Assembly (NCBI RefSeq): GCF_900116855.1
Contig: NZ_UETD01000021.1
Coordinates: forward strand, 1-36,189
Source of the DNA: Ruminococcus flavefaciens
Lineage (GTDB): Bacteria; Bacillota; Clostridia; Oscillospirales; Ruminococcaceae
Length of the DNA: 36,189 bases
Direction of reading: 5' to 3'
The position numbers were made by a program, and so were the translations under genes. Of the stretch, positions 1-8,259 are shown piece after piece (within the stretch, counting starts at the first letter, position 1; each line of letters opens with the position of its first letter). The notes beneath the pieces are model-generated. The model was not told the DNA's origin and ran no database searches. It saw only the letters and a list, made by a program, of their open reading frames with translations.

Positions 1-380
1 AATTTCGAGCTGAGCCAGCTCGACCGCTTGCCACGTTGTCGCTCGTAAACTCGCTTAATAATATCAAAAATGGTATTTGTACATCGCTTACAGCGCAATA
101 AGTACGCCGAGCCCATGTAAGGGATTCCAAAGGGACTGTGTTCCTTTGGCAGAGTCCAGAGGCAGCGCCTCTGGTCGCCGCTTTCAGCTTTTAAGGCGGC
201 GAAATAAAACAAAGCGCTCCGCAAGGGTGAATTTCAAAAACAGTCCGGTGGACTGTTTTTGAAAGAGGGACGCCCTGCAAGTGAGGGCGTCCCTTAACGG
301 GCGGATGATATCCGCCCATACAATATTCTTTTTCGGGACGCCGAGGGCGGCGTCCCCTACACATATAAATTCCGATTTAT
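1..380. repeat. 380-bp hairpin-mosaic repeat, left copy
   Basis: This stretch is the reverse complement of 35810-36189 with a single mismatch (position 164 against 36026), which falls in a hairpin loop. It is a chain of near-perfect hairpins: 156-163/167-174, 232-246/250-264 (15 bp, 3-nt loop), 266-276/284-294, 299-306/310-317 and 335-342/349-356. The inner border (AATTCCGATTTATC) recurs at the edge of the element at 2807-2999. No transposase is present, and the 61-residue reading frame inside it looks spurious. It is probably a dispersed intergenic repeat family that ended the assembly on both sides. Confidence 0.9.
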
Positions 381-415
381 CTTAGTAACCTATGCTTTTG
401 GACAGAGCTCAAAGC

Positions 416-1396
416 TTATTCGTTAGGGAACTTCATTCCCCACTGGCTGCGGCACTGATCCATGAGCTTCATGACTGCCACGGTATCGCTGTGTGGCACA
501 AGCGGACTCTCTGTAAATCCCTCGTCAAGGCAGCGGTGTACCTCGTCTATCTCGTACTCGTAGCCGTTTATGGCGTCCTTGAACTCGAACTTCTCCACCT
601 CTCTGCCCTCACGGTCAAAGAGAGCGCCCTCCTCTGTGCAGTGGAACCAGTTGCCCAGAGTGATAAAGCCCTTTGTTCCTGAAACTATGGCGTTGTTGCG
701 GAGCTGTATCTCGAAGCCGTTGTCCATTGACGAGAAAGCACCGCTCTTGTAGCGGAAAAGTATGGAATTGCTCATATCTATGCCGTTCATCATGTGAGCG
801 GAGCTGATGATCTCGTCGGGAACTCCCAGCAGATCATGGGTGAGAGTAATGGGATATATGCCAAGGTCGAGGAGACAGCCGCCGCCGCAGTCTGCGCGGA
901 AAAGGCGGTCATTCTCATCAAAGGGGATGAAGTTGCTGAAATCCGCCTTGATGTACTCTATATCACCGATGGCTCCCGAAGCTATCCACTCCTTCATTTT
1001 ACGGTAGACAGGTCTGCACTTCATCCACATAGCCTCCATGAAGAAAAGCTTCTTCTCGCGGGCAAAGGCGAGGAGCTTCTCGGTCTGGGCGGTGTTGAGG
1101 GTAAGAGACTTCTCGCACAGCACGTTCCTGCCGTTTTCAAGGCAGAGCCATGCGTCCTCAAAGTGTGATGCCATAGGTGTAGCGATATAGACTATCTCCG
1201 CATCGCTGTTCTCGGCAAAGTCCTTATAGCTGCCGTAGAAGCTTCTGAAGCCGAATTCCTCGGCGATTTTTTTTGCCTTATCGTCAGTTCTTGATGCAAC
1301 TGCACAGAGCTCTGCATTTTCGCAGTGTGCCAGAGCTGTTGCAAATGTGTGGGCTATCTTTCCTGTGCCGATGACGCCCCATTTGTACTTATGCAT
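416..1396 (-). CDS. Gfo/Idh/MocA-family NAD(P)-dependent oxidoreductase
   Basis: The 326-residue protein opens with a Rossmann fingerprint (GVIGTGKIA, residues 8-16), followed by the family's CEK motif in the form CEKS, where most relatives have CEKP. The C-terminal half has the usual GGGCLLDLGIYP stretch of the substrate-binding alpha/beta domain. These enzymes oxidise or reduce sugars, inositols and related polyols with bound NAD(P) in the cytosol; the substrate cannot be told from the sequence. The start has a good Shine-Dalgarno (AAAGGAG). It lies 15 bp after the LURP-one-like gene and is probably the last gene of a three-gene operon. Length is normal for the family. Confidence 0.88.
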   Translation of the reverse strand: MHKYKWGVIGTGKIAHTFATALAHCENAELCAVASRTDDKAKKIAEEFGFRSFYGSYKDFAENSDAEIVYIATPMASHFEDAWLCLENGRNVLCEKSLTLNTAQTEKLLAFAREKKLFFMEAMWMKCRPVYRKMKEWIASGAIGDIEYIKADFSNFIPFDENDRLFRADCGGGCLLDLGIYPITLTHDLLGVPDEIISSAHMMNGIDMSNSILFRYKSGAFSSMDNGFEIQLRNNAIVSGTKGFITLGNWFHCTEEGALFDREGREVEKFEFKDAINGYEYEIDEVHRCLDEGFTESPLVPHSDTVAVMKLMDQCRSQWGMKFPNE

Positions 1397-1411
1397 GGTA
1401 AGCTCCTTTCA

Positions 1412-1891
1412 TCATGAATTGTTAGAGCTGTTTGCATCCATAACGCAGTCTATGGCGATGACGGCTGCAAGCACCATGATCACATCCTGTCCGTCGGCAA
1501 TATCTATCTCGAAGCTGTCGCCCCATGTCATCCAGTGCTTGTGTACGGAAGCGACATACATATTGCCCGAGAATACTCTGTAATCGTGGGAGAATATCTC
1601 GCCGTCAACTCTCCAGCCTATGCGCTCAAAGACATATGAGGGCTTGAAGAATGTGAACTCCTTGACGATATCCGTGACATACTGTCCCATTACATAGATG
1701 GAAAAGCGCGGGAGAAGCCTGAGCAGCTTGCGCTCCACATAAGCCACTTCATTGCCTGTGCGGTCATAGATGTGCATTTTCCTTGCAAGGGATATCTCAC
1801 CCACTGCGTTGAATAATACGTTTCCGAATTCGTCATATATCTCGGAACGCTGTCTGAACGAAAAAACCTTCTGCTTGAAATAAAGTTTCAT
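1412..1891 (-). CDS. LURP-one-related (YxjI-like) protein
   Basis: This 159-residue protein has the repetitive beta-strand pattern of the LURP-one/tubby-like fold: short runs such as KQKVFSFRQRSEIYDEFGN and MHIYDRTGNEVAYVERK, then alternating strands and a hydrophobic C-terminal helix (around residues 135-152). Bacterial members have no firmly known function; membrane or lipid association has been proposed for the fold. A strong ribosome binding site (GGAGG, 8 nt before ATG) supports the start. It sits between trmH-like and oxidoreductase genes on the same strand, 43 bp and 15 bp away. The family assignment rests on pattern only. Confidence 0.7.
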   Translation of the reverse strand: MKLYFKQKVFSFRQRSEIYDEFGNVLFNAVGEISLARKMHIYDRTGNEVAYVERKLLRLLPRFSIYVMGQYVTDIVKEFTFFKPSYVFERIGWRVDGEIFSHDYRVFSGNMYVASVHKHWMTWGDSFEIDIADGQDVIMVLAAVIAIDCVMDANSSNNS

Positions 1892-1934
1892 ATAAAATCC
1901 TCCATATCATTATATATCCGTACCCCACGGACAA

Positions 1935-2747
1935 TCAGTGCAGTCCCAGCTGCCAGAAGGCAACTGCGCTTGCGGCGGCGACGTTGAGTGAGTCCACGCC
2001 GTGTGACATGGGTATCTTCACTGTGTAGTCGCAGTCTGCAATAGTTTTATCGGCAAGCCCCTCGCCCTCGGTGCCGAGGACCACGGCAAGCCTTTCAATG
2101 CTTTTCAGTTCGGGAGCTTCAATGCTTACCGAGTTGTCACTGAGCGCCATTGCAGCAGTTTTGAAGCCCATTTCGTGGAGCTGCTGCGGATAGTCCGTAT
2201 CGCTTGAAAGATAGGTCCACGGTATCTGGAACACTGTTCCCATGCTGACCCTTGATGAACGCCTGTACAGAGGGTCACAGCAGGATGGCGTAAGCAGTAC
2301 GGCGTCCATGCCCAGAGCAGCTGCGGAGCGGAAAATAGCTCCGATATTGGTGGGATTGACCACGTTCTCCAGTACAGCTATGCGCCGTGCATTTTTGCAA
2401 AGCTCTTCTGCTGTGGGAAGGGCTCTCCGTCGGAAGGCGCACAGTGCGCCGCGGATAAGCTTGAAGCCCGTTATGGCGGTTATCTCGTCGAATTCTGCGG
2501 TATACACGGGAGCGTCTCCGCAGCGGCAGAGGAGCTCCTTCATCTGTCCTTCGATGTCCTTGTGCTCCATGAGGAGTGCATAGGGCTCATAGCCGCCGTT
2601 TAGCGCCCTTTCGATGACCTTTGGGCTCTCCGCAATGAATAGTCCCTCCGCAGGCTCAAAATAGTGCAGGAGCTGCGGCTCCGACATCAGTACGAATATT
2701 TGCAGTATATCCGTATTGCTTTTGTTTATCTCGATAATGTTTGACAT
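1935..2747 (-). CDS. SpoU/TrmH-family RNA 2'-O-methyltransferase
   Basis: The protein is 270 residues. The C-terminal half carries the three SPOUT motifs: NPTNIGAIFRSAAALG (motif 1), the LGTEGEGL loop (motif 2) and IPMSHGVDSLNVAAASAVAF (motif 3). Together these form the trefoil knot that binds S-adenosylmethionine. The N-terminal part matches the substrate-binding extension of rRNA methyltransferases such as RlmB/TsnR-like proteins, so the target is probably 23S rRNA, though the nucleotide cannot be named. A moderate Shine-Dalgarno (AAAGG) lies 9 nt before the ATG. Its upstream spacer is taken up by a repeat element, so I could not place a promoter. Confidence 0.9.
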   Translation of the reverse strand: MSNIIEINKSNTDILQIFVLMSEPQLLHYFEPAEGLFIAESPKVIERALNGGYEPYALLMEHKDIEGQMKELLCRCGDAPVYTAEFDEITAITGFKLIRGALCAFRRRALPTAEELCKNARRIAVLENVVNPTNIGAIFRSAAALGMDAVLLTPSCCDPLYRRSSRVSMGTVFQIPWTYLSSDTDYPQQLHEMGFKTAAMALSDNSVSIEAPELKSIERLAVVLGTEGEGLADKTIADCDYTVKIPMSHGVDSLNVAAASAVAFWQLGLH

Positions 2748-2806
2748 AAATTGCCTTTCTGTCTGTAGGAAACGCTGTCCCGAAAGTTGAGCGTTGTGAG
2801 CTGCTG

Positions 2807-2999
2807 AGATAAATCAAAATTTAGCTTTGCTAAATTTTGATTTAAGCCGTTAGCCCATAGCCATTAGCCGTTAGCCTGATGTAGGGGGCGGCGTTCCGCC
2901 GCCCGATAATAAAGCGGCGAAGCCGCTTCCTAATGGCTAAAAGCTAAAGGCTAAGGGCTTCGGAATTTAACACCGAAGGTGTTAAATTCCGATTTATCT
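2807..2999. repeat. MITE-like palindromic intergenic element
   Basis: The gap 2748-3131 holds no gene. Its centre is a 193-bp element with inverted ends AGATAAATC (2807-2815) and GATTTATCT (2991-2999), extended to 17 bp with two mismatches. Inside are nested stems: 2811-2825/2829-2843 (15 bp), 2886-2893/2897-2904, 2912-2918/2922-2928 and 2961-2974/2978-2991 (14 bp). These are enclosed by a larger imperfect stem of TTAGCC/GGCTAA repeats. The border sequence also bounds the terminal repeats of the window. I see no obvious target-site duplication and no coding capacity. Confidence 0.85.
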
Positions 3000-3072
3000 T
3001 ATTAAAACTATTATACCAGTTCCCCTCAATTTCGTCAATATCTTCTGCCATAACTCTTTTTATCTTTTACTA

Positions 3073-3101
3073 TGGCTTTTTTATCAAAATCATGGTATAA
3101 T
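3073..3101 (+). promoter_or_regulatory. sigma-A-type promoter for ligA
   Basis: A TGGCTT -35 (3073-3078) and perfect TATAAT -10 (3096-3101) are separated by 17 bp, about 30 bp before the ligA ATG. The -35 is weak. Confidence 0.6.
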
Positions 3102-3131
3102 ATGATTATACTTTTTTAAGGAGAGCTTGCT

Positions 3132-5087
3132 ATGGCTAATAATGATATAAACAGAATGAAAGAGCTGAATGAACTGCTGGCAAAGGCGGCTGACGCTTAC
3201 TATAATACGGGTGTTGAGATAATGTCTGACAAGCAGTACGACCAGCTTTATGACGAGCTGGAGGCACTGGAGAAAAAGACCGGTGTTATCCTCAGCAACA
3301 GCCGTACTCAGCAGGTGGGCTACGAGGTCTCATCGGGACTTCAGAAAATAAGACATACCACAAAAATGCTTTCACTTGACAAGACCAAGAGCGTTGAGGA
3401 GCTGAAAAGCTGGCTGGGCGAGCATGAGGGCTTCCTCAGCTGGAAGCTGGACGGTCTCACTCTGGTGCTCACCTATGACGGCGGTACCCTCACGCAGGCG
3501 GTCACCCGCGGAAACGGCGAGATTGGCGAGGACATCACCGCCAACGCAAGACACATTATCGGTATCCCTGCCCGTATTCCTTTCAAGGGACATCTTGTGG
3601 TCCGCGGCGAGTCCCTCATGAAGTACAAGGACTTTGAGAGGGTCAACGAGGAGATAGAGGAGGGGGCAAAGTATAAAAATCCCCGTAATCTCTGCGTGGG
3701 AACAGTCCGCAATCTTGACTCCCGTGTGACTGCGGAGCGGAATATCAACTTCTTCGCATTCAATCTGGTGTCTGCCGAGGGCTATGAGGAGAACTCCTTC
3801 TCGCGCCGTCTGGACTGGCTGGAGGAGCAGGGCTTTCAGCGCGTTTACGGCGTTAGGGTGAAGTCTGACACCGTGGAGAGCGCTGTTGCTGACTTTGAAA
3901 AGGCTGTGGCGGAGAACGAGTTCCCCTCGGACGGTCTGGTGCTCATGTACGACGATGTGGCATACGGTCTCAGTCTGGGCGAGACCTCTCACGCTCCCAG
4001 AAACGGCATAGCATTCAAGTGGCGTGACGAGACCGCGGACACTACTCTCCGCGAGGTTGAGTGGTCCGCAAGCAGAACGGGTCTCCTCAATCCTGTGGCT
4101 ATATTCGACCCTGTGGAGCTGGAGGGAACTACGGTCACGAGGGCTTCTGTTCACAACCTTAGCATAGTGAAGCAGCTCCGTCTCGGAATAGGGGACACCC
4201 TTACCATTTTCAAGGCGAACATGATAATCCCGCAGGTGCTTGAAAACAAGACCGCCTCAGCAAGTCTGGAGATACCTGCGGTATGTCCCGTTTGCGGCGG
4301 CGCAACAGAGATACGCACTTCCGATGAGGATGTGGAAACTCTTGTATGTCCCAACAAGGACTGCGCTGCCAAGCATATCGGAAAGTTTGAGCACTTTGTC
4401 CAGCGCGACGCCATGAATATCGTGGGAATGTCAACGGCTACCATAGAGACACTGGTCTCTGAGGGCTTTGTCCGCGAGTTCCGCGACTTCTATCACCTTG
4501 ACGACTACAAGTTCAAGATAGTTGTGCTTGATGGCTTCGGCGAGAAGTCCTATCAGAAGCTTGCGGACGCCATTGAGGCTTCACGAAAGACGGAGCTGAG
4601 CCGTGTGCTCTACGCCATGGGAATACCCAATATCGGCAGGCAGGCTTCCCGTCTTATCTGCGCCAAGTATACTACTGCCGAGGAGCTTGAAAAGCTTTCT
4701 GCGGCGGAGCTTACCTCCATTGACGGTATCGGAGAGGTTCTCGCCAATGACTATGTGAAGTTCTTTGCAGATGAGAAAAATCTCAGGGAGTTCCGTGACC
4801 TGCTGGCAGAGCTGGAAATTGAGGAGTCAGCGGCAGTGAACAGCGAGTCCGCCATTGCAGGCAAGACCTTTGTCATCACAGGCTCGGTACACATCTGGAA
4901 GAACCGCAAGGAGCTCCAAGCATATATCGAGCAGAACGGCGGCAAGGCAGCAGGCTCTGTGTCCTCAAAGACAGACTACCTTATCAACAACGACAACACC
5001 TCTAACTCCACCAAGAACAAGACTGCAAAGGAGCTCGGCATTCCGATAATAACCGAGGAGGAGTTTCAGGCGCTTATCAACGGCTGA
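3132..5087 (+). CDS. ligA: NAD+-dependent DNA ligase
   Basis: It seals 3'-OH/5'-phosphate nicks during replication and repair using NAD+. The order of domains in the 651 residues is typical: an Ia region (YY near 23 and SDKQYD), adenylation domain with nucleophile Lys105 in KLDG, OB fold (SRTGLLNPVAIFDPVEL), a Cys4 zinc site (C385, C388, C406, C411), helix-hairpin-helix repeats, and a BRCT domain from about 575. It is somewhat divergent: the usual RGDG reads RGNG (N128) and the usual KFPP stretch after the adenylation core reads KWRD. The start has AAGGAG 9 nt upstream. It stands alone between a promoter and two terminators. It could be a second ligase copy; the window cannot show whether another exists. 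Confidence 0.95.
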   Translation: MANNDINRMKELNELLAKAADAYYNTGVEIMSDKQYDQLYDELEALEKKTGVILSNSRTQQVGYEVSSGLQKIRHTTKMLSLDKTKSVEELKSWLGEHEGFLSWKLDGLTLVLTYDGGTLTQAVTRGNGEIGEDITANARHIIGIPARIPFKGHLVVRGESLMKYKDFERVNEEIEEGAKYKNPRNLCVGTVRNLDSRVTAERNINFFAFNLVSAEGYEENSFSRRLDWLEEQGFQRVYGVRVKSDTVESAVADFEKAVAENEFPSDGLVLMYDDVAYGLSLGETSHAPRNGIAFKWRDETADTTLREVEWSASRTGLLNPVAIFDPVELEGTTVTRASVHNLSIVKQLRLGIGDTLTIFKANMIIPQVLENKTASASLEIPAVCPVCGGATEIRTSDEDVETLVCPNKDCAAKHIGKFEHFVQRDAMNIVGMSTATIETLVSEGFVREFRDFYHLDDYKFKIVVLDGFGEKSYQKLADAIEASRKTELSRVLYAMGIPNIGRQASRLICAKYTTAEELEKLSAAELTSIDGIGEVLANDYVKFFADEKNLREFRDLLAELEIEESAAVNSESAIAGKTFVITGSVHIWKNRKELQAYIEQNGGKAAGSVSSKTDYLINNDNTSNSTKNKTAKELGIPIITEEEFQALING

Positions 5088-5106
5088 AATTCAGTGAATT
5101 GAAAGT

Positions 5107-5170
5107 GCAGGGACGACCATTGGTCGTCCCTGCAAATAATATTAAGGCGGACAATTTGTCCGCTTTTTTT
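5107..5170 (+). terminator. Tandem hairpins and terminator after ligA
   Basis: A 12-13 bp near-perfect palindrome (5107-5133, GGGACGACC/GGTCGTCCC) is followed by a second GC-rich hairpin (5147-5163) running straight into seven Ts. The second is a classical intrinsic terminator; the first belongs to the hairpin style seen in the genome's repeats. Confidence 0.85.
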
Positions 5171-5178
5171 GAAAATTC

Positions 5179-5207
5179 TGTAATAAAACCAGAAGTCACT
5201 CGTCTAA
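5179..5207 (+). promoter_or_regulatory. Possible ECF-sigma autoregulated promoter
   Basis: TGTAAT (5179-5184), 16 bp, then CGTCTAA (5201-5207) resembles the -35/-10 arrangement recognised by group-IV sigma factors, where CGTC at -10 is diagnostic. It lies 20 bp before the sigma gene, and no sigma-A -10 is visible there. Autoregulation is an inference. Confidence 0.5.
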
Positions 5208-5227
5208 CTAAGTGAGGAGGTGAGAAG

Positions 5228-5725
5228 ATGAAGCAGGAATTCCATGAGATATACGAGAAATACAGCTCCGACCTCTATACCTTTATCCTGAGACTGTGCG
5301 GCAATGAGCAGCTTGCAAAGGACATTCTTCAGGATACCATGCTGAAGGCTATGACAAGCGCCGACAGCTTTCGGGGAAGCTGCTCCGTGAGGACATGGCT
5401 GTGTACTATCGCGAAAAATCTCTGGTACGACCACCTGAAAAAAGCTGAGAGCAGGAACAGCTCTGCGGAGAGCCTCGGCGAGACAGCTGCACAGGGGAGC
5501 CTTGAGGAATGCTTTGCTGACAGGGAGACTGCCCTGCGGATACATCATCTTCTACACGACCTTGAGGAGCCGTACAGAGAGGTCTTTACCCTGAGAGTTT
5601 TCGCGGAGCTTAAATTCGCCGACATAGCAAAGGTTTTCGGTAAGAGCGAGAACTGGGCAGGCGTGACCTATTACCGCGCTAAACAGAAGCTTTTGCAGCT
5701 TCTGAAAAAGGAGGGACTTTTATGA
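5228..5725 (+). CDS. ECF (group IV) RNA polymerase sigma factor
   Basis: This 165-residue sigma factor has only regions 2 and 4. Region 2 spans about residues 7-72 (KDILQDTMLKAM, then SVRTWLCTIAKNLWYDHLKK, the -10 recognition helix). Region 4 spans about 105-160 (EPYREVFTLRVFAELKFADIA, then the helix-turn-helix and YYRAKQKLLQLLKK). It directs core polymerase to a small stress or envelope regulon and is normally held by the membrane anti-sigma factor encoded next. A strong GAGGAGGTG ribosome site precedes ATG. Stop and next start overlap (ATGA), so the pair is translationally coupled. Confidence 0.93.
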   Translation: MKQEFHEIYEKYSSDLYTFILRLCGNEQLAKDILQDTMLKAMTSADSFRGSCSVRTWLCTIAKNLWYDHLKKAESRNSSAESLGETAAQGSLEECFADRETALRIHHLLHDLEEPYREVFTLRVFAELKFADIAKVFGKSENWAGVTYYRAKQKLLQLLKKEGLL

Positions 5726-6423
5726 ACAGAAAGGATATAGACTGCAATGTTATCATCGACCTGCTGCCCCTTTACAAGGAGGAGATATGCAGCGAGGCGA
5801 CAAGGGAGCTTGTGGAGGAGCATCTCCGCAGCTGCGAGGACTGCCGACAGCTCTGCGAGAACATGACCCTGCCCGAGCCCGAGAAAAAGGCAGTTCCCGA
5901 CGAAGCCGAGACCTTTAAAAAGGTGGGGAAAAAGGTAAAAAGAGGGAAGTTCTACAGGAGAGCGCTGATACTCATATTTGCGGTTTTTGCAGCTTTAAAT
6001 GTTGCATGGCTGAAGCTGAAGTTCTTTCCGTATAAGGAATTCTCAGCTGATATGGGCGAATATAATGGAGACTGTTATCAGGTATGTGAAGGAGGATATT
6101 ATTATAATGTGGTAGAGCCACATTATCTGTCGTTCTTTGACGGGAAGCTGTATATCTGGAAGGAAATTGCAGGCAAGGAGGAAAACGTCTCTGTACTCAC
6201 AGTTATTCCGAGGGTAACAGGAGATACCAAGTATGCTGTCGCCATAAAAACCGACTCGGAATACATGGAGATTCCTGTGACGGACTCAATTGAATTTGAT
6301 CCGAGCGGATATAAGGTCCACGACAATGACGAACACGCAAAAAAGGTGCTGAACGATAATCGTGAGGAGATAGAAGAACTAATGGAAGCCGCACAGAAAA
6401 AGTGGGGCGAATATCTGAAATAA
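5722..6423 (+). CDS. Membrane anti-sigma factor with zinc-finger N-terminus
   Basis: The 233-residue protein starts with an anti-sigma (zf-HC2-type) domain containing H34-x3-C38-x2-C41, the zinc-binding core that grips region 2/4 of ECF sigma factors. A basic stretch (70-80) leads into one membrane helix (about 80-96). The remaining ~135 residues should be outside the cell and probably act as the sensor; I do not recognise that domain. It overlaps the sigma gene by 4 bp. The signal sensed and any proteolytic release are unknown. Confidence 0.87.
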   Translation: MNRKDIDCNVIIDLLPLYKEEICSEATRELVEEHLRSCEDCRQLCENMTLPEPEKKAVPDEAETFKKVGKKVKRGKFYRRALILIFAVFAALNVAWLKLKFFPYKEFSADMGEYNGDCYQVCEGGYYYNVVEPHYLSFFDGKLYIWKEIAGKEENVSVLTVIPRVTGDTKYAVAIKTDSEYMEIPVTDSIEFDPSGYKVHDNDEHAKKVLNDNREEIEELMEAAQKKWGEYLK

Positions 6424-6458
6424 GAAAAGCGGACAGTTATGCTGTCCGCTATGTTTTT
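6424..6458. terminator. Bidirectional terminator between anti-sigma and CpXC genes
   Basis: A perfect 9-bp stem (AGCGGACAG 6428-6436, CTGTCCGCT 6442-6450) with a 5-nt loop has a T-run on the plus strand and four A's before it that form a T-run on the minus strand. It separates convergent genes. Confidence 0.85.
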
Positions 6459-7107
6459 ACATATTCTTGTTGAGCATCTCCACAGCCCACTCTGTGTCGA
6501 TTATCACCTCGTTATCGGCAAGAAGGGAAGTCTTGAAGGTCTTTGCAACCTGATCGTAGTTATCCTTTGAGAAGGCGGTGCCGCCCCACTTGTCATTGTC
6601 GAACCTGATAGCGAAGCTGTATGTATCGTCCTTTTCCTTGGTGAAGTAGATCTCGGTTATCCTGAGATCCTGTGATGATGTCTGTATATCGGCAACAATG
6701 AACAGCTTCATGAGCTCGATGATGCGATCATCAAGTCCCTCGTCGAGAATGACGAGCTTTTCGCGAAGCTGGTTCATATCGGTCACAACTCGCCTTGTGT
6801 AGCCGTTATCGAAGTTGTAGCCGCTCTCGTTGTCATTGCTGAGGTCCTTCATGCACTTCTCGGCAGTGTCAGGGTCTCCGGGAACGTAGCTGACGATGTA
6901 CTTCTCACCGGGCTGGTGATAGATAGTGGGGAAGAAGATGAGAGAGTTGTCGTCACATTCTGAGCAGTGCCATCTGAAAGCCTCGCCGTTCCTGATCTTC
7001 TGTTTCATTTCGGGAGCGTCTGTAACGTCTATAATATCCCAGACAGTCATCTCCGAGAGCTTTTTGCACTTAGGGCATTTTATCATTTCAACATGAGTTT
7101 TTGACAT
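6457..7107 (-). CDS. CpXC-domain zinc-ribbon protein
   Basis: The 216-residue protein begins with a paired CxxC zinc ribbon, CPKC near residue 11 and CSEC near residue 49, framed by the typical FRWHCSECDD and FFPTIYHQPGEKY stretches of the CpXC family. The C-terminal 100 residues include a KWGGTAF-containing region of unknown role. No biochemical function is established for the family. It has its own promoter (7159-7187) and GAGGTT ribosome site, and shares its terminator with the anti-sigma gene that converges on it. Confidence 0.8.
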   Translation of the reverse strand: MSKTHVEMIKCPKCKKLSEMTVWDIIDVTDAPEMKQKIRNGEAFRWHCSECDDNSLIFFPTIYHQPGEKYIVSYVPGDPDTAEKCMKDLSNDNESGYNFDNGYTRRVVTDMNQLREKLVILDEGLDDRIIELMKLFIVADIQTSSQDLRITEIYFTKEKDDTYSFAIRFDNDKWGGTAFSKDNYDQVAKTFKTSLLADNEVIIDTEWAVEMLNKNM

Positions 7108-7158
7108 AGTAATAACCTCTTTTCTCTGGTGCCAATATCTGCACAGGTGATTTTTATT

Positions 7159-7187
7159 ATTATATCACATATTAAGCGATAAAGCAA
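7159..7187 (-). promoter_or_regulatory. Promoter for the CpXC gene
   Basis: On the minus strand, TTGCTT (7187-7182), 17 bp and TATAAT (7164-7159) lie about 50 bp before the start codon. Confidence 0.65.
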
Positions 7188-7195
7188 GTATCAAA

Positions 7196-7327
7196 CTACT
7201 GCGGAAGTTCATTAATAAGCGGTCCGGATTGTTTCAGTATCTTCTCAGCTTTTTTAGCTGGGATCACCGGTAATTGAAGTGGTGAGGGGCTTTTGTTTAT
7301 TCTTCCATCTTTCTTAACGCGCAGGTA
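7196..7327 (-). pseudogene. Possible 43-codon gene remnant without a start
   Basis: The gap between the CpXC gene and the AT-rich orphan contains a minus-strand frame of 43 sense codons ending in TAG at 7196. It has no ATG and only one internal GTG. The predicted peptide (ending KKAEKILKQSGPLINELPQ) has the lysine-rich composition and codon choice of neighbouring genes rather than random sequence. It may be the tail of a lost gene, or chance. I recognise no family. Confidence 0.25.
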
Positions 7328-7344
7328 TCATCAGTGTTTTAGCA

Positions 7345-8259
7345 TTATTGTGCTTCAAAAGCTTCCAATTCATTGCATAGTGAAACAAAATCTTCATATA
7401 CAGTTATTGTCTGTAAATATCGGTAATCAAGAATAAATCCTGATGCACGATGACGCAGAAAATCGGAATCCCACAACTGAGCTCTAATAAAACCATTTTT
7501 GTAGTTGTATTTCAGCGGCTCAAACTTATTGATATTGGCACGGAAATATTTGACCTTCGCCATGCAGAGCTTGTTTATACGGAACAAAAGTCCGATAACA
7601 TCTGAACGCTCGAAAAAAGAGTCCTTGAAAATCAGATGTTTATGGGAGTTTTCACGGTCAGAATACCATGCGTTATTCTCATGGACAAGGTGGTATTTCT
7701 TTACAAGGAACTGCTTTTCATCAGCTATACTTTGTTTTTTCACTGACTTGATCGAGTATTTCCAATTTGGAGTTAGCGGAACGTCTATAGTACGGTACTC
7801 GCAGCTTGAATTTTTCCATTTTTCAGGTACAGCACGGTTAAATGTCTTGTTCCAAAATACTGTCTTTTTTCTTGTTTTTCCTTTGTTTTTATCATATAGG
7901 ATTGGTTCTATACAATAACGAATACCTACAACTCCTTTATTTTTTTGTTTGTCAATGTCGTTTCTGGCAGTATACCATGTTATATACTTGTCTTCCTCAT
8001 CTGACCTTGAATGTGTGTAATCCGGCTTCATAGTTCGCGGAAAAAGATCAAATATAATGAATTGAAAATCCCATAGTATATTACCGAATTTATCCTGTTT
8101 TGGAGTATTCGGAGCGGTTATAATATCTATCCAGTATCCAGAAGTATCAACGGAGGTGCATACATCCCTTACTATAAAAACCGCAGTTGATTCAAATGAT
8201 TCATTGTATTTAATGTAATCAGGATCCCTGAGATAGTGCAATTTATTAGTGTTTTCCAT
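7345..8259 (-). CDS. AT-rich orphan protein, unknown function
   Basis: I do not recognise this 304-residue protein. It is soluble, with no signal peptide or membrane helix, and is rich in Lys, Asn, Tyr, Phe and Trp (for example FWNKTFNRAVPEKWKNSS and LFRINKLCMAKVKYFRANINKF). That composition is common in recently acquired accessory genes. The DNA is visibly richer in A/T than the genes on either side. It begins directly after the rlmD stop (TAA then ATG) with GGAGGAAC as ribosome site, so it may be read from the rlmD operon. The flank after its stop holds a possible gene remnant. Horizontal acquisition is inferred from composition only. Confidence 0.72.
   Translation of the reverse strand: MENTNKLHYLRDPDYIKYNESFESTAVFIVRDVCTSVDTSGYWIDIITAPNTPKQDKFGNILWDFQFIIFDLFPRTMKPDYTHSRSDEEDKYITWYTARNDIDKQKNKGVVGIRYCIEPILYDKNKGKTRKKTVFWNKTFNRAVPEKWKNSSCEYRTIDVPLTPNWKYSIKSVKKQSIADEKQFLVKKYHLVHENNAWYSDRENSHKHLIFKDSFFERSDVIGLLFRINKLCMAKVKYFRANINKFEPLKYNYKNGFIRAQLWDSDFLRHRASGFILDYRYLQTITVYEDFVSLCNELEAFEAQ

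Noticed and set aside
77..262. 61-residue reading frame in the left repeat (and its inverted copy 35928-36113)
   Set aside because: It lies entirely in a hairpin-rich repeat, has no ribosome site, and the only difference between copies changes a residue in a loop; it is not a gene.
3372..4154. 260-residue open frame antisense to ligA
   Set aside because: A shadow of ligA; no ribosome site, no recognisable motif.
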